From: Lachnospiraceae bacterium | Lineage (GTDB): Bacteria; Bacillota; Clostridia; Lachnospirales; Lachnospiraceae | DNA length: 64,000 bases | Reading direction: 5' to 3' | Assembly (NCBI GenBank): GCA_017480565.1 | Contig: JAFVAL010000056.1 | Location: 46,119-110,118 of the forward strand | In this document: in pieces, positions 33,880 to 43,069 of the stretch | Layout of the letters: each line of letters starts with the position of its first letter | How positions within the stretch are numbered: the first letter of the stretch is position 1 | Translations under genes and position numbers: made by a program | The notes under the pieces: generated by a model | Told to the model about the DNA's origin: nothing | Databases searched by the model: none | Seen by the model: only the letters and a program-made list of their open reading frames with translations

Positions 33880-35103
33880 ATGCTGCAGATTTCTGAATTT
33901 TGCGACTTGTTTTACGCCTCCCACTATGTTCCGATCGCCTGCTGCTCCGGAGATACCTTGCTTTATTCTGCCGGCTATCTGCAAGGCCTTTCGGCGCCGT
34001 CAGCTCTCATAGCCACCCTGCGAAGCCAGTATCGCACGCCTGCTGTGACAACCACGGCCTCCTCCGGCATGTACGGACTCATTTGCCCCAAAGACGAAGA
34101 TTATGAACTGCTTCTCGGCCCGGTCTATGGCAGTCAGGTGACCTCGGAAACCATGCATGCCTTCCTTCGGGAAAATGCACTTCCTGCAGGGAAGCTGGAC
34201 GAAGTTTCACAGTTTTTATCCAACCTTCCGCAGTATACGTATCACCATTTTTTATATCTGCTTTTGTATCTGGAATTGGTTTTCAACGGGGAGGCGAAGT
34301 CCGCGGTGGAACACTTTGGCGTCGATGATATGAAATATGAACGAGCGATTGCAAAACATCACGCCAGCAATTCTTATGACAGCAGAGAAGAGGGCTCCCA
34401 ACACGGCACCTACACGTTCGAGCAGCAGATGCTAAACTATATCAGGCACGGAGAAACCGCACAACTAAAGAGCTTCCTTCTCTCGGCCACCAGAAAAGAA
34501 CCTCTGCGGGAAGGACGGCTCGCAGACACTCCGCTCCGGCAGATCAAAAACCGCTTCATCGGAACGGTTGCCCTCGTTGGCAAGACGGCCGCCATCCCTG
34601 GTGGCCTTGATGTCGAGCAGACCTACCAGCTCATCGATCATTACACCGTAGAGTGTGAACAGATGACTTCCATTGACGCCGTTTCGACTCTACAGTACAA
34701 TATGTTGATTGATTTTTCAGACCGCGTCGCCGCCTGCCAGCTGCCGGAAGGCATCTCCCGCGAGGTGCATAGCTGCGTGCAGTTCATCTGGAATCACATC
34801 AACGAACCGATCGGCCTGCCGGATATTGCAAGTCATATCGGACGCAGCAAGTCCTACATCACGACCCGCTTTGCGCAGGAAATGCATACGAGCATCGCCG
34901 CTTATATCACAAAATGCAAAACGCAGGAGGCCAAAAACCTCCTGCGCCACACAGACAAACCCTTAAGCGAGATTGCGAGTTATCTCTCCTTTAGTACACA
35001 ATCTTATTTTCAAAAAGTATTCAAACAACAGACTGGCTTGACGCCACTGCAGTACAGAAAAACCGGATCTCATTTTAAAAAAGAAGAAAGGATGTCTATA
35101 TGA
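33880..35103 (+). CDS. AraC-family regulator of the glycan locus
   Basis: 407 residues. The last 100 hold the two HTH motifs: LPDIASHIGRSKSYITTRFAQEMHTSIAAYI and LSEIASYLSFSTQSYFQKVFKQQTGLTPLQYR. The long N-terminal part has no recognised sugar-binding cupin; it resembles other Lachnospiraceae AraC proteins. It is divergent from the transporter-GH operon and overlaps GH43 (ATGA), so it should control both sides. Confidence 0.9.
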   Translation: MLQISEFCDLFYASHYVPIACCSGDTLLYSAGYLQGLSAPSALIATLRSQYRTPAVTTTASSGMYGLICPKDEDYELLLGPVYGSQVTSETMHAFLRENALPAGKLDEVSQFLSNLPQYTYHHFLYLLLYLELVFNGEAKSAVEHFGVDDMKYERAIAKHHASNSYDSREEGSQHGTYTFEQQMLNYIRHGETAQLKSFLLSATRKEPLREGRLADTPLRQIKNRFIGTVALVGKTAAIPGGLDVEQTYQLIDHYTVECEQMTSIDAVSTLQYNMLIDFSDRVAACQLPEGISREVHSCVQFIWNHINEPIGLPDIASHIGRSKSYITTRFAQEMHTSIAAYITKCKTQEAKNLLRHTDKPLSEIASYLSFSTQSYFQKVFKQQTGLTPLQYRKTGSHFKKEERMSI

Positions 35104-36557
35104 AAAATCAACTCATTTGCAGCCCTTACCTTCCCGGCTGGGAGTACATTCCCGACGGGGAGCCACACGTCTTTGGCGACCGCATTTACATCTTCGGATC
35201 GCACGATCAATTTGGCGGAAAGCGCTTTTGTATGAAGGATTATACGGTGTGGTCCGCACCGCTCTCCGATCTGTCTGACTGGAGCACGCCGGGCGTCAGC
35301 TACCGCAAGGATCAGGACCCCTACAATACGGATGGAAAGTACGAGCTTTGGGCTCCTGATGTCGCGCAGGGTCCGGACGGACGATTTTATCTCTATTACT
35401 GCCTGGCAAATCAGCCGAGACTCGGTGTTGCAGTGAGTGAAAAGCCGGATGGCCCTTACGAGTTCCTGGCGCATGTTCACGACGCTTCCGGCGCAGCACT
35501 TGGCTCCAGAGACAATGATATGTGGCCGTTTGATCCCGGTATCTTGGTGGATACGGATGGGCGCATTCATCTGTATGCCGGGCAGTCGCCCATGTTTCCT
35601 GCGCAGGCAAAGAAGGCTACAAAATCGCATCAGTATACCTGGCATATGGAACTGGAGCAGGATATGGTCACGTTAAAGACCGAGCCGACGCCCCTACTTC
35701 CAAACATTTTAAACTCTGCCGGGACCGGATTTGAACACCATGAGTTTTTCGAGGCAAGTTCGATCCGCCACTTTGGAGATCACTATTACTTCATCTATTC
35801 TTCGGTGCAGTCCCACGAGCTTTGCTGGGCAATCTCCGACCGGCCAGACGGTGGTTTCAAGTTTGGTGGAACCTTGGTCTCCAACGGCGATATTGGTCTG
35901 CACGGAGACGCGGTCGTTTCCTTCAACAGTGGCGTAAGCCTCACCATCCGCAACTATGTCGGCAACAATCACGGCAGCGTTGAGAGGATCAACGGTCGGT
36001 ATTACATTTTCTATCATCGCCAGACCAACAGGCATATGTACTCCCGCCAGGCCTGCGTCGCCCCGATCGAGATGCGTCCGGACGGCAGCTTCGTGCAGGC
36101 AGAGATGACTAGCTCCGGCCTTGCAGATGCACTTCCCGGGAAAGGCACCTTTGAAGCACGTATTGCCTGCGAGCTCTATTCCAAAAAAGGTGCGCTCTTT
36201 GGCGCGCATCCGCTCATTCAAAACAAAAAACATCCTGCTTTTACGCAGGATGAGCCGGACGGAGAAGGCGCGGTGCAGTACATCGAGAATCTGCGTGACG
36301 GAGCCACCGCTGTGTTTAAATATTTTGATTTTGAGGGCGGCAGCCAGATCCGCGTAAAAGCGCGGGGCAAATGTCGCGGCCAGCTGTTGGTTCGTGACGC
36401 AGAACACGGTCCGGTGCTTGCTTCCATTCAGCTCGCACCTGCAAAGGCCTGGACCGAGTTTTCCGCTGACTTCTTTACCCCCAAGGGGCGCAGTGCACTG
36501 TACTTCACCTACGAAGGGAAAGGATACGCAGACTTCCTGGAATTTACACTGGCATAA
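35100..36557 (+). CDS. Glycoside hydrolase family 43 enzyme with C-terminal CBM6-like domain
   Basis: 485 residues. Five-bladed propeller features: base Asp in YIPDGEPHVFGDRIYIFGSHD, YELWAPDVAQGPDGRFYLYY, the pKa-tuning Asp in DNDMWPFDPGILVDTDGR, and acid Glu in HHEFFEASSIRHFGDHYYFIYSS. Residues from about 370 are a jelly-roll (VQYIENLRDGATAVFKYFDF) like CBM6. Likely alpha-arabinofuranosidase or beta-xylosidase on plant hemicellulose side chains. No signal peptide. Confidence 0.92.
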   Translation: MKNQLICSPYLPGWEYIPDGEPHVFGDRIYIFGSHDQFGGKRFCMKDYTVWSAPLSDLSDWSTPGVSYRKDQDPYNTDGKYELWAPDVAQGPDGRFYLYYCLANQPRLGVAVSEKPDGPYEFLAHVHDASGAALGSRDNDMWPFDPGILVDTDGRIHLYAGQSPMFPAQAKKATKSHQYTWHMELEQDMVTLKTEPTPLLPNILNSAGTGFEHHEFFEASSIRHFGDHYYFIYSSVQSHELCWAISDRPDGGFKFGGTLVSNGDIGLHGDAVVSFNSGVSLTIRNYVGNNHGSVERINGRYYIFYHRQTNRHMYSRQACVAPIEMRPDGSFVQAEMTSSGLADALPGKGTFEARIACELYSKKGALFGAHPLIQNKKHPAFTQDEPDGEGAVQYIENLRDGATAVFKYFDFEGGSQIRVKARGKCRGQLLVRDAEHGPVLASIQLAPAKAWTEFSADFFTPKGRSALYFTYEGKGYADFLEFTLA

Positions 36558-36564
36558 ATCTTCT

Positions 36565-36609
36565 TTGCAAAAACAGGGTTACGGAAACTCCCGCAACCCT
36601 GTTTTGCAA
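36565..36609. terminator. Strong bidirectional terminator
   Basis: Arms AAACAGGGTT/AACCCTGTTT extended by TTTGCAAA at both ends. Suits both the GH43 gene and the VanX-like gene. Confidence 0.85.
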
Positions 36610-36613
36610 ATGT

Positions 36614-37576
36614 TTACGCAGCATCGTCCATTTCCGCAGACTCCAGCGAATCACTGTTCACCGGGAAGGAAAAATAGGTGTTCGGGTAAGGTTCATCCTT
36701 TAATGTGAAATGCCACCACTCCTGTGCAATCGGCTTAAATCCGTGGTTCATCATCACGCTGCGCAGCAGCATCCGGTTCGCATACTGCTCCTTCGTGATC
36801 CCCATGTAATCCGGGTGGCTGAGCTCACCGAAATAATCAAACGTCCCGCCCATGTCCACTTCTTTCTCGGTCGTCATATCAAACAATGTGAGATCTACCG
36901 TACTGCCCCTGCTGTGCCCAGAGCGCTTCGCGATATACCCGCGGGAGAAAAGCTCGCTTTTCCTCACCTCGGGGTAGAAATATTCCTTCATGCTCGTATC
37001 CTGCAAATCCTTCGCCCAATTTACAAAATGCGTGACCGCAGTCTGCGGCCGGTACGCGTCATAGATCTTCAGCCGGTAACCAAGCCCTTCCAGCTCCTCA
37101 CTCACTTCCGCAAGTGCCAGCGCGGTCTCCTTGGTCACGATCGCAATCGGCTCCTCGTAGCCGTCAATCCGCTCGCCGACAAAGTTATAGGTCGAATAAT
37201 AGCGAATCTCCAGGATCGCATCCGGCACGTAATCGGTCAGCAGCACAAAGTCCGAGGTATCCTCCGTGATCGTCTTTTGATCCTTCTTTACCGCTGTGAT
37301 CTCGCTCACCGTCTCCGGCTCTGTCTCTGATTCTGTCTCGGTCTCTGTCTCTTCTTCCGTGGTAGTTTCCTGTACTTTCGAAGTCTGCGTTTCCTCTGAC
37401 ACGGTCTCAGTGCTTACAGATTCATTTTCCACAACAGAAGATGTGGTGCTCTGCTCCACCTCAGAACTTCTTCCTGCGGACTTCTCCCTCCCATAGAGAA
37501 CGCCAAACAAGGCGCAAAGACAGATCGCAAAGATCGCGATCAACCGCCAAATAGTTTCAGAACGTTTCTTCTCCAT
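36614..37576 (-). CDS. VanX-like D-Ala-D-Ala dipeptidase, membrane anchored
   Basis: 320 residues. Residues 11-28 form a signal anchor (WRLIAIFAICLCALFGVL). A linker of about 65 residues made largely of S, T, V and E (TETETESETEPETVSE) follows. The M15D peptidase domain shows SGHSRGSTVDLTLFD (zinc His and Asp) and AQEWWHFTL (base Glu and zinc His). Acts outside the membrane on D-Ala-D-Ala dipeptide or stem peptides. No vanR, vanS, vanH or vanA neighbours, so cell-wall turnover is likelier than glycopeptide resistance. Confidence 0.88.
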   Translation of the reverse strand: MEKKRSETIWRLIAIFAICLCALFGVLYGREKSAGRSSEVEQSTTSSVVENESVSTETVSEETQTSKVQETTTEEETETETESETEPETVSEITAVKKDQKTITEDTSDFVLLTDYVPDAILEIRYYSTYNFVGERIDGYEEPIAIVTKETALALAEVSEELEGLGYRLKIYDAYRPQTAVTHFVNWAKDLQDTSMKEYFYPEVRKSELFSRGYIAKRSGHSRGSTVDLTLFDMTTEKEVDMGGTFDYFGELSHPDYMGITKEQYANRMLLRSVMMNHGFKPIAQEWWHFTLKDEPYPNTYFSFPVNSDSLESAEMDDAA

Positions 37577-37603
37577 CGTCTAGATCCTTCTCGTGATTTT
37601 GAT

Positions 37604-37641
37604 AAAACAAAAGGACTTGCTCCACTAAAAAAGCAAGCCCT
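37604..37641 (-). terminator. Terminator of the DUF6796-like gene
   Basis: Arms AGGGCTTGCT and AGCAAGTCCT (one mismatch), then TTTTGTTTT on the minus strand. Confidence 0.75.
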
Positions 37642-37730
37642 GTCACATGCCTCTCCGCTATTCTTTAGAAATATCTTGTTGAAAATGATCTCTTTTATAG
37701 ATTTCATCTTAGCGTTGCTTCGAATTTCTG

Positions 37731-38456
37731 TCAAGAAATCTCCCCTTGCTTCTTCATTTCTTTTAATAAAATGAGCCCCAAGATCAGAACAAGCGCGTGC
37801 CCGAACGACTCTGTCCCATGGTCCAGTTGATTGATCGGCCAAGGCATCAGGCCAAACAGATTGCCGATGACTCCTGCAGATAAGATCGGATTACAGAAGG
37901 TTGCAAGAATCCTCGCCCCGGTCGTCTTTAGCGGAATTACTTTCTTCCAGATCAGTGTAATCATGACAATCGCAAGCCCAAAATCACAGAAAAGATAGGC
38001 AATCAACATCCCCGGCGCATTCGCATAAAGCACACGGTTCGCGATATCCGCCGCCTTCTGCATGTCCCCATATTCCTGGTAAATGAACTTAAATGTCAGC
38101 GCATTTGTCATAAACATCGCATGTACCCACGCCCAGGCAACCGTTCCCATGAGATACGCAACACGAAACAGCTTCACCCAAATCTGGTTTTTAGGCTCTG
38201 TCACATGAATTTTTAAGAGGCCATACATCTGATGAAAGCCCATGTAGTACATAAGTGTGCCGATAAAGCCACACAAGATACTGGCCCACATACGCCACGT
38301 CGCCATGTCAAGATAGGCAATCATCGTAAACAAACCGATCGTCTCCGTCGTCTGTCCCTTCCCGGTTGCCGCATACAAAAAGTCCCCAATCACAAACAAC
38401 AGGCACCCTGCAATACCAATGATCAAATGCCGCCTAATCCTTTTCTCCGAATTCAT
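37731..38456 (-). CDS. Membrane protein of DUF6796 type
   Basis: 241 residues with about seven hydrophobic segments, among them IGIAGCLLFVIGDFLYAATG, WASILCGFIGTLMYYMGFHQM and MLIAYLFCDFGLAIVMITLIW. The pattern with FGLMPWPINQLDHGTESFGHALV near the end fits DUF6796, found in Bacillota and without a known role. Stands alone between terminators. Confidence 0.65.
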   Translation of the reverse strand: MNSEKRIRRHLIIGIAGCLLFVIGDFLYAATGKGQTTETIGLFTMIAYLDMATWRMWASILCGFIGTLMYYMGFHQMYGLLKIHVTEPKNQIWVKLFRVAYLMGTVAWAWVHAMFMTNALTFKFIYQEYGDMQKAADIANRVLYANAPGMLIAYLFCDFGLAIVMITLIWKKVIPLKTTGARILATFCNPILSAGVIGNLFGLMPWPINQLDHGTESFGHALVLILGLILLKEMKKQGEIS

Positions 38457-38691
38457 TTTCCAAATCTCCTCACAACGATATGAAATGTTTCCGCTACGAA
38501 AGCACTCTTTCCTTTCAGTTAGTGTGCTCTAACATGGTATCACCCTCAAATGCGCTTTGCAAGGTGCATTCAGAAAAATCCGCATATTTCCAAGAACCCA
38601 TTCCCACTTTGGTAAAATATGTTTATAATAGAGCTATCAACAAATATCGTTCGAAACAAAGAACCATCATCATATTTACAGGAGGTCTAAC

Positions 38692-39573
38692 ATGATAACC
38701 ACAATCAAAAGCGATGCACTCACTGTCAAAAGCAAAACCGACGGTGCTGCATTAACCAGCATCGTAGCCGATGGCGTCGAATATCTCTGGCAGGGAGATC
38801 CGAATTTCTGGGCCAACCAGGCGCCCGTATGTTTCCCGATCGTCGGCAGCCTGCGTGATAACCGCGCGCAGTGCGGGGCAGGCGAGATGAAGGGTCTTGC
38901 CCGTCACGGCTTTGCGAAATTCATGGAATTCGAGGTCGGCGCTCTGGAGGACGACTGCGTTGCATACGTGCTTAAGTCTTCCGAAGAGACGAAGGCGTTA
39001 TATCCTTATGACTTCACATTTACCATGGCCTACAAAGTGACCGGCAAGACCCTCAGCTTCATTTACAAAGTCAAAAATGAAGGCGATGTCGTCATGCCGT
39101 TCCACGTCGGTGGACATCCCGGATACAACTGCCCGCTTTTCGAGGGTGAAGCCTTTGAAGACTACGAGATCCAATTTGAAAAAGAAGAAGATGCCAACCT
39201 CATGTATCCGATGGCAGACGCTCCTTCTCTCTTAGACGACGCCAACCGCCGCATGATCCTGGATCACGAAAGCGTTCTGAAACTGGATCACGGTTACTTC
39301 CACAACGACGGTCTGTTCTTTGACACCATGAACTCCCGGTCTTTGAAATATGTCAACCCCTCGACCGGCAAAGGCCTTCAGATCGACTTCCCTCAGTTCA
39401 TGAATCTGGTGCTCTGGACAACCGCAAAGCCCGCGACCTTCATCTGTATCGAGCCGTGGGTCGGTATGTGCACCTGCAGCACCGATGACGATGTGTTCGA
39501 GCACAAAGCCAACATCCAGTACTGCGAACCAGGCGAGGAAAAGGAATATATCGTGAACGTTACCGTTCTGTAA
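38692..39573 (+). CDS. Aldose 1-epimerase-family protein
   Basis: 293 residues, galactose-mutarotase-like fold of the YeaD/LacX type, interconverting sugar anomers. Motifs: NFWANQAPVCFPIVGSLRDN (binding Arg), GLARHGFAKFMEF (His), FHVGGHPGYNCP (catalytic His), CIEPWVGM (Glu base). SD GGAGG 6 bases upstream. Monocistronic; probably serves the sugars released by the glycosidases. Confidence 0.88.
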   Translation: MITTIKSDALTVKSKTDGAALTSIVADGVEYLWQGDPNFWANQAPVCFPIVGSLRDNRAQCGAGEMKGLARHGFAKFMEFEVGALEDDCVAYVLKSSEETKALYPYDFTFTMAYKVTGKTLSFIYKVKNEGDVVMPFHVGGHPGYNCPLFEGEAFEDYEIQFEKEEDANLMYPMADAPSLLDDANRRMILDHESVLKLDHGYFHNDGLFFDTMNSRSLKYVNPSTGKGLQIDFPQFMNLVLWTTAKPATFICIEPWVGMCTCSTDDDVFEHKANIQYCEPGEEKEYIVNVTVL

Positions 39574-39631
39574 AATGTAGTGAGGAAAGTCTTATTGGCT
39601 TTCCTCAAAAATCTTGTTATTCTGAGTCCGT

Positions 39632-39683
39632 AAAAGAGATGGGCTATACATCACACTTCTTGTTGTGGGCGGCTCATCTCTTT
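39632..39683. terminator. Bidirectional terminator
   Basis: Arms AAAGAGATG and CATCTCTTT with TTTT-rich flanks on both strands. A smaller GAGGAAAG/CTTTCCTC hairpin lies just before it. Confidence 0.7.
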
Positions 39684-39696
39684 CTATTTTCTCTCC

Positions 39697-40248
39697 TCAC
39701 AATCCAAACGTCTCCTTTATCCTTCTCGCCACAACATCTGGTGCAAGCTTGGCATTTTCTATTCTCAGATAATGCTCAAATGTGATCTCTCCTTCAAAAC
39801 TGACGCATCTGTGGTTTAAATCATCCTGGATCAAACGTTGGTTTGAGATTTCGATATCGTTCTTCGACGCTTTGTTCTTCAAACGGTTCTCGGACACATT
39901 TCTCTGAAGCCGCACTTCCTGCGGTGCAATCAATTCAACATAATAAAACTCCGTCCCGTACGGTTCAAAGATCTCTCCGACATGTGAAAGATACGCCCAA
40001 TCCGAGGGATCATCAAAATCCATCATGAACGTGAAAATCATCCCCGCATTCTCAGACGCCGCAAAATTCTTAAAAATGATCTCGCGCATCTCAGAAATGG
40101 TCTTCCCATCATATCTTCCGAAAACCTCGATAACCGGTTCAATCGTCATGTGATTGTGAAACAGCCTAAGATCCGTGATTTTCATGAGTTCCTGTCCGAC
40201 GGTCATCTTCCCGACCGCGGCATCGCCAATGATCCACACAAATTTCAT
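39697..40248 (-). CDS. P-loop kinase-like protein
   Basis: 183 residues. Walker A GDAAVGKMTVG at residues 8-18 opens a small-molecule-kinase fold (shikimate/adenylate kinase type), with NHMTIEP and RLQRNVSENR as likely substrate and lid segments. The phosphate acceptor is unknown. It is followed after 12 bases by a truncated membrane gene. Confidence 0.75.
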   Translation of the reverse strand: MKFVWIIGDAAVGKMTVGQELMKITDLRLFHNHMTIEPVIEVFGRYDGKTISEMREIIFKNFAASENAGMIFTFMMDFDDPSDWAYLSHVGEIFEPYGTEFYYVELIAPQEVRLQRNVSENRLKNKASKNDIEISNQRLIQDDLNHRCVSFEGEITFEHYLRIENAKLAPDVVARRIKETFGL

Positions 40249-40260
40249 CGATATCCCTCC

Positions 40261-40509
40261 TCACCAGACAAATGGAATCAGTCTGTATTTTACTTTTTTC
40301 TTGTACTCTGCATACCCGGCAAGCCCTTCCGTGAGGACTTCCTCTTCATTTCGAATGCGCTTTGCGATAATTGGAAGATACGCAAGCATAATGACAAATG
40401 AGACCACCGAACCTAAAACTATCGGCATAGATAGAAACATTAAAAGCCCGACAAAAACGAGTCCTGCGAAAAATTTAATCAATGCTTGCGCAAAAAGCTC
40501 TATGTTCAT
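40261..40509 (-). pseudogene. Isoprenylcysteine methyltransferase-like gene lacking its middle
   Basis: 82 residues from the ATG at 40509 (GGAGG 5 bases before). Residues 1-24 (NIELFAQALIKFFAGLVFVG) look like the normal start of this membrane methyltransferase family, and residues 25-82 (SMPIVLGSVVSFVIMLAYLP, NEEEVLTEGLAGYAEYKK, VKYRLIPFVW) are its normal end. The roughly 110 residues between, with the methyl-donor site, are absent. The frame is kept, and both sides of the joint read LLxFL in the family, which would fit recombination between short repeats. Family comparison is from memory. Confidence 0.7.
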
Positions 40510-40576
40510 AGGCACCTCCATTAACCGTATCGGTCAATGATTATTCTAAAGCCGTTGACCGATTCCAACAAGACCC

Positions 40577-42373
40577 CTATAACGATTTAAGATAATCCTC
40601 CACATTCAGATATTGAATACCCTCGCACTCTGCTGCCTCTCCCCGGTAAATGACATACTTTCCTACAATATCACCGTACCTGTGGCACGTCATAGAGCAT
40701 TTCTCATCTTCTTTCAAATGACGGAATTGTTCAGGAACCTGCTCCTTACTGTACTTTATCTCATATATCCTACAGGTGAGCTCCCTGGTGTCGCATACGA
40801 CCATATCAAACTCACCGATCGGGAACTGAAGTTTAAACACTTTTTTGTCCGGGTTAGCCAATTTGGTCTCCAATAGAATAATGTCTTCCATCATTCTTCC
40901 GCGCACTTCAGACAAAAGTCTGTCCAATATACGCTTCCTGTCCCTTGCCGATAATTCCTGAAACTGGGCATCAAGAAGAATGCTTTCGACAATGGCTTCC
41001 GCTTGTGCATATCTCAATCCAGGCTGTGTAATAACAGTGAGCTTCCCTTTTTTGCTCACCTCCGGCAATGATTCCAGATCGATCTCCAGGATAAGGTCAA
41101 GCATCATCAGATATTCCTTAATCTGAATCATATGATCCTCTTCAACCTGCATGTTTTGATCCTCTTTATTTAAGATATCCAGCATTCTCATGATTCCGGA
41201 CGTCACTTCATCAAGATTCATGTGCTCCTTGATATTGATTGGCTCCTCGCGATCACGCAGCAGGTTTGCTGCTGTTACGGAGATGTCATGCGATTTGAAT
41301 GTCTTTTCAATAACACTTTTTGTAAAACTGTGGTTGATATTTTCCACCACTCGATTAATCACGTTGGTTAATTCGCCTTTCTCATATAGCTCTAACAGTA
41401 ATCGGAAATGCCCGCCATATTGATATGCTCTCAGGGAGTGTTGGATATTTTTTGCTATTGCGGTATCAATATATTCTTCTGCGTGTTTCGCATCAGAAAA
41501 GGGCGTATCAGAGTTATAGTTGATTCCCCCCAAACTCATTGTGCCGCCGTATCGGATGTATTCATCAATCCCTTTCACTCCAAGAACTTCTTCAAATTCA
41601 CGATAGGGAATAAATGTAGTATGCAACAGGATACACCTGTCATAAAGCTGTTCTTCCCTGGTGAACGCAAATCCTAAAGAATCTGTCCCCGAAAGAACAA
41701 TCTTCATACCACTGCTGGCATAAATATCAGAGAAGAGTGCTGCCCCTTCGATGAAGTCCTCCATCAATGTAACTTCATCAATAAAGACATATCGAAATCC
41801 GTTTCTTTCCAACCGCTTGAGGTCAGTATCCACATCAGCAAGTGTGTCACCAGTTGTCACCTGAATAAATGCAGCTTTTTTAAATTCTTCCGGAGACAGC
41901 TCTGTAAGGATTTGGCGGATCATCGTCGTCTTTCCCGTACGCCTTAAACCATAAATAATTAAAACCCTATCTTGCACAGGGCCAAAAATATAGTCTCTAA
42001 GAACACGTATACATTCCCTTTTCTTATACTTCCTGGTTATAGCAATCTGCAATTCCAGCTGTTGTCCAGTCCTCACCTTCGTCTTAAAATCAAGCTCATT
42101 CACCCCATTCCTATTGGTTACTCGCTCTTCTTTAGGAAGCATCTGCTTAAGTTCCTTCAGCCTTTTCTCAAGCTCTTTCCTCTTTTCAATCTTCTTTTTA
42201 AGATCCGGAATCTGTTCAAAGCTCACATAGTTCTCAATTCTCTTACCATTACGAGTGATTCTATGATAATAATAATCCTTATCTTTGATCTTCTTTTTTG
42301 TAAGGTTCCCCTCTGGAAGGACAGCGATTTCCCTCTCTATTTCTGCAATCTGGTTGTATATGTTATCCATCAT
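40577..42373 (-). CDS. AAA-family ATPase with DUF6788-like N-terminus
   Basis: 598 residues. Residues 1-80 have the pattern GNLTKKKIKDKDYYYHRITRNGKR and a coiled coil, as in DUF6788-like regions. An AAA ATPase follows: Walker A IIYGLRRTGKTTMI near residue 143, Walker B RYVFIDEVT near 192, sensor IVLSGTDSLGF. The C-terminus has a PD-(D/E)XK-nuclease-like strand pattern (FPIGEFDMVVCD, CRIYEIKYSKEQ), as in the DUF4143/DUF234 ATPases of mobile or defence regions. Transcribed alone from the promoter at 42408-42436. Confidence 0.8.
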   Translation of the reverse strand: MMDNIYNQIAEIEREIAVLPEGNLTKKKIKDKDYYYHRITRNGKRIENYVSFEQIPDLKKKIEKRKELEKRLKELKQMLPKEERVTNRNGVNELDFKTKVRTGQQLELQIAITRKYKKRECIRVLRDYIFGPVQDRVLIIYGLRRTGKTTMIRQILTELSPEEFKKAAFIQVTTGDTLADVDTDLKRLERNGFRYVFIDEVTLMEDFIEGAALFSDIYASSGMKIVLSGTDSLGFAFTREEQLYDRCILLHTTFIPYREFEEVLGVKGIDEYIRYGGTMSLGGINYNSDTPFSDAKHAEEYIDTAIAKNIQHSLRAYQYGGHFRLLLELYEKGELTNVINRVVENINHSFTKSVIEKTFKSHDISVTAANLLRDREEPINIKEHMNLDEVTSGIMRMLDILNKEDQNMQVEEDHMIQIKEYLMMLDLILEIDLESLPEVSKKGKLTVITQPGLRYAQAEAIVESILLDAQFQELSARDRKRILDRLLSEVRGRMMEDIILLETKLANPDKKVFKLQFPIGEFDMVVCDTRELTCRIYEIKYSKEQVPEQFRHLKEDEKCSMTCHRYGDIVGKYVIYRGEAAECEGIQYLNVEDYLKSL

Positions 42374-42400
42374 CCTGGATTACCCTCCTTTGCAATTAGT

Positions 42401-42444
42401 TATACCCATTATACCCTCATACGTTCGTGTTGTAAAGGGTATAG
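42401..42444 (-). promoter_or_regulatory. ATPase promoter with repeated GGGTATA elements
   Basis: Minus-strand TTTACA (42431-42436), 17 bases, TATAAT (42408-42413). CTATACCC lies just before the -35, and GGGTATA occurs twice across and after the -10, forming inverted repeats suited to a repressor. Confidence 0.65.
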
Positions 42445-42580
42445 TTGCCTTTAATCAAACCGGCCTCCGCCTGTTTTTAGGATTCCGGGAAAAACAAAAA
42501 TGCCCTCGTCCTACATGTACACCTACAGGAAGAGGGCAATAGGATAGCCGGAAGCTTTTTATGCCACGGCTATATAAAAA

Positions 42581-42653
42581 GGTGACTGACGGGATTTGAA
42601 CCCGCATGAGGCGGAGCCACAATCCGCTGCATTACCATATCTGCCACAGTCAC
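42581..42653 (-). tRNA. tRNA-His (GTG)
   Basis: Acceptor GTGACTG/CAGTCAC with C73, anticodon stem GCGGA/TCCGC around TTGTGGC (anticodon GTG), T arm GCGGG-TTCAAAT-CCCGT. C73 fits tRNA-His, but the base before position 1 is T, not the usual encoded G. No CCA is encoded. Confidence 0.82.
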
Positions 42654-42655
42654 AG

Positions 42656-42727
42656 TATCCCCGGCACGATTCGAACGCGCATCCGATGGTTCGTGGCCAC
42701 CTGGTCTGTCCTTTAGCCTACGGGGAC
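42656..42727 (-). tRNA. tRNA-Arg (ACG), atypical
   Basis: Acceptor GTCCCCG/CGGGGAT, anticodon stem GGTGG/CCATC around CCACGAA, T arm GCGCG-TTCGAAT-CGTGC. Anticodon ACG; position 33 is C where U is nearly universal, and the D stem pairs poorly. Ends 2 bases from tRNA-His. Confidence 0.75.
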
Positions 42728-42757
42728 AAATATTGTATCGCGCGCATCGCGCGCAAG

Positions 42758-42829
42758 TGGGTATGACAGGAGTCGAACCGGCGTACTGCGGTTTAAAAGA
42801 CCGCTGCATAACCGTTTTGCTACATACCC
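42758..42829 (-). tRNA. tRNA-Lys (TTT)
   Basis: Acceptor GGGTATG/CATACCC with A73, anticodon stem GCGGT/ACCGC around CTTTTAA (anticodon TTT), T arm GCCGG-TTCGACT-CCTGT. Regular fold. Confidence 0.88.
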
Positions 42830-42832
42830 GGA

Positions 42833-42906
42833 TAGCTCCGACGGGGCTCGAACCCGACATTTCAGCCTTGAAAGGGCTGTGTCCTGACCAATTAGACGAC
42901 GGAGCC
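42833..42906 (-). tRNA. tRNA-Glu (TTC)
   Basis: Acceptor GGCTCCG/CGGAGCT with A73, anticodon stem CAGCC/GGCTG around CTTTCAA (anticodon TTC), T arm TCGGG-TTCGAGC-CCCGT. Regular fold, 3 bases from tRNA-Lys. Confidence 0.9.
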
Positions 42907-42910
42907 AAAG

Positions 42911-42981
42911 CAGCCCTCACAGGATTTGAACCTGTAATTCCAGAGTCAGAATCTGGCGTGTTACCGTTACACCAAGGGGCT
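42911..42981 (-). tRNA. tRNA-Gln (CTG)
   Basis: Anticodon stem CCAGA/TCTGG around TTCTGAC (anticodon CTG), T arm ACAGG-TTCAAAT-CCTGT. The acceptor AGCCCCT/GAGGGCT has one mismatch near its base. First tRNA after the XRE gene on this transcript. Confidence 0.82.
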
Positions 42982-43069
42982 ATAAGCAGATCCGTCCGGG
43001 TATGATCCGAAATCTGAGGTTTTGGAGACCCCTATGCTGTCCATTTGCACCACAGATCTGTAGGTGACT

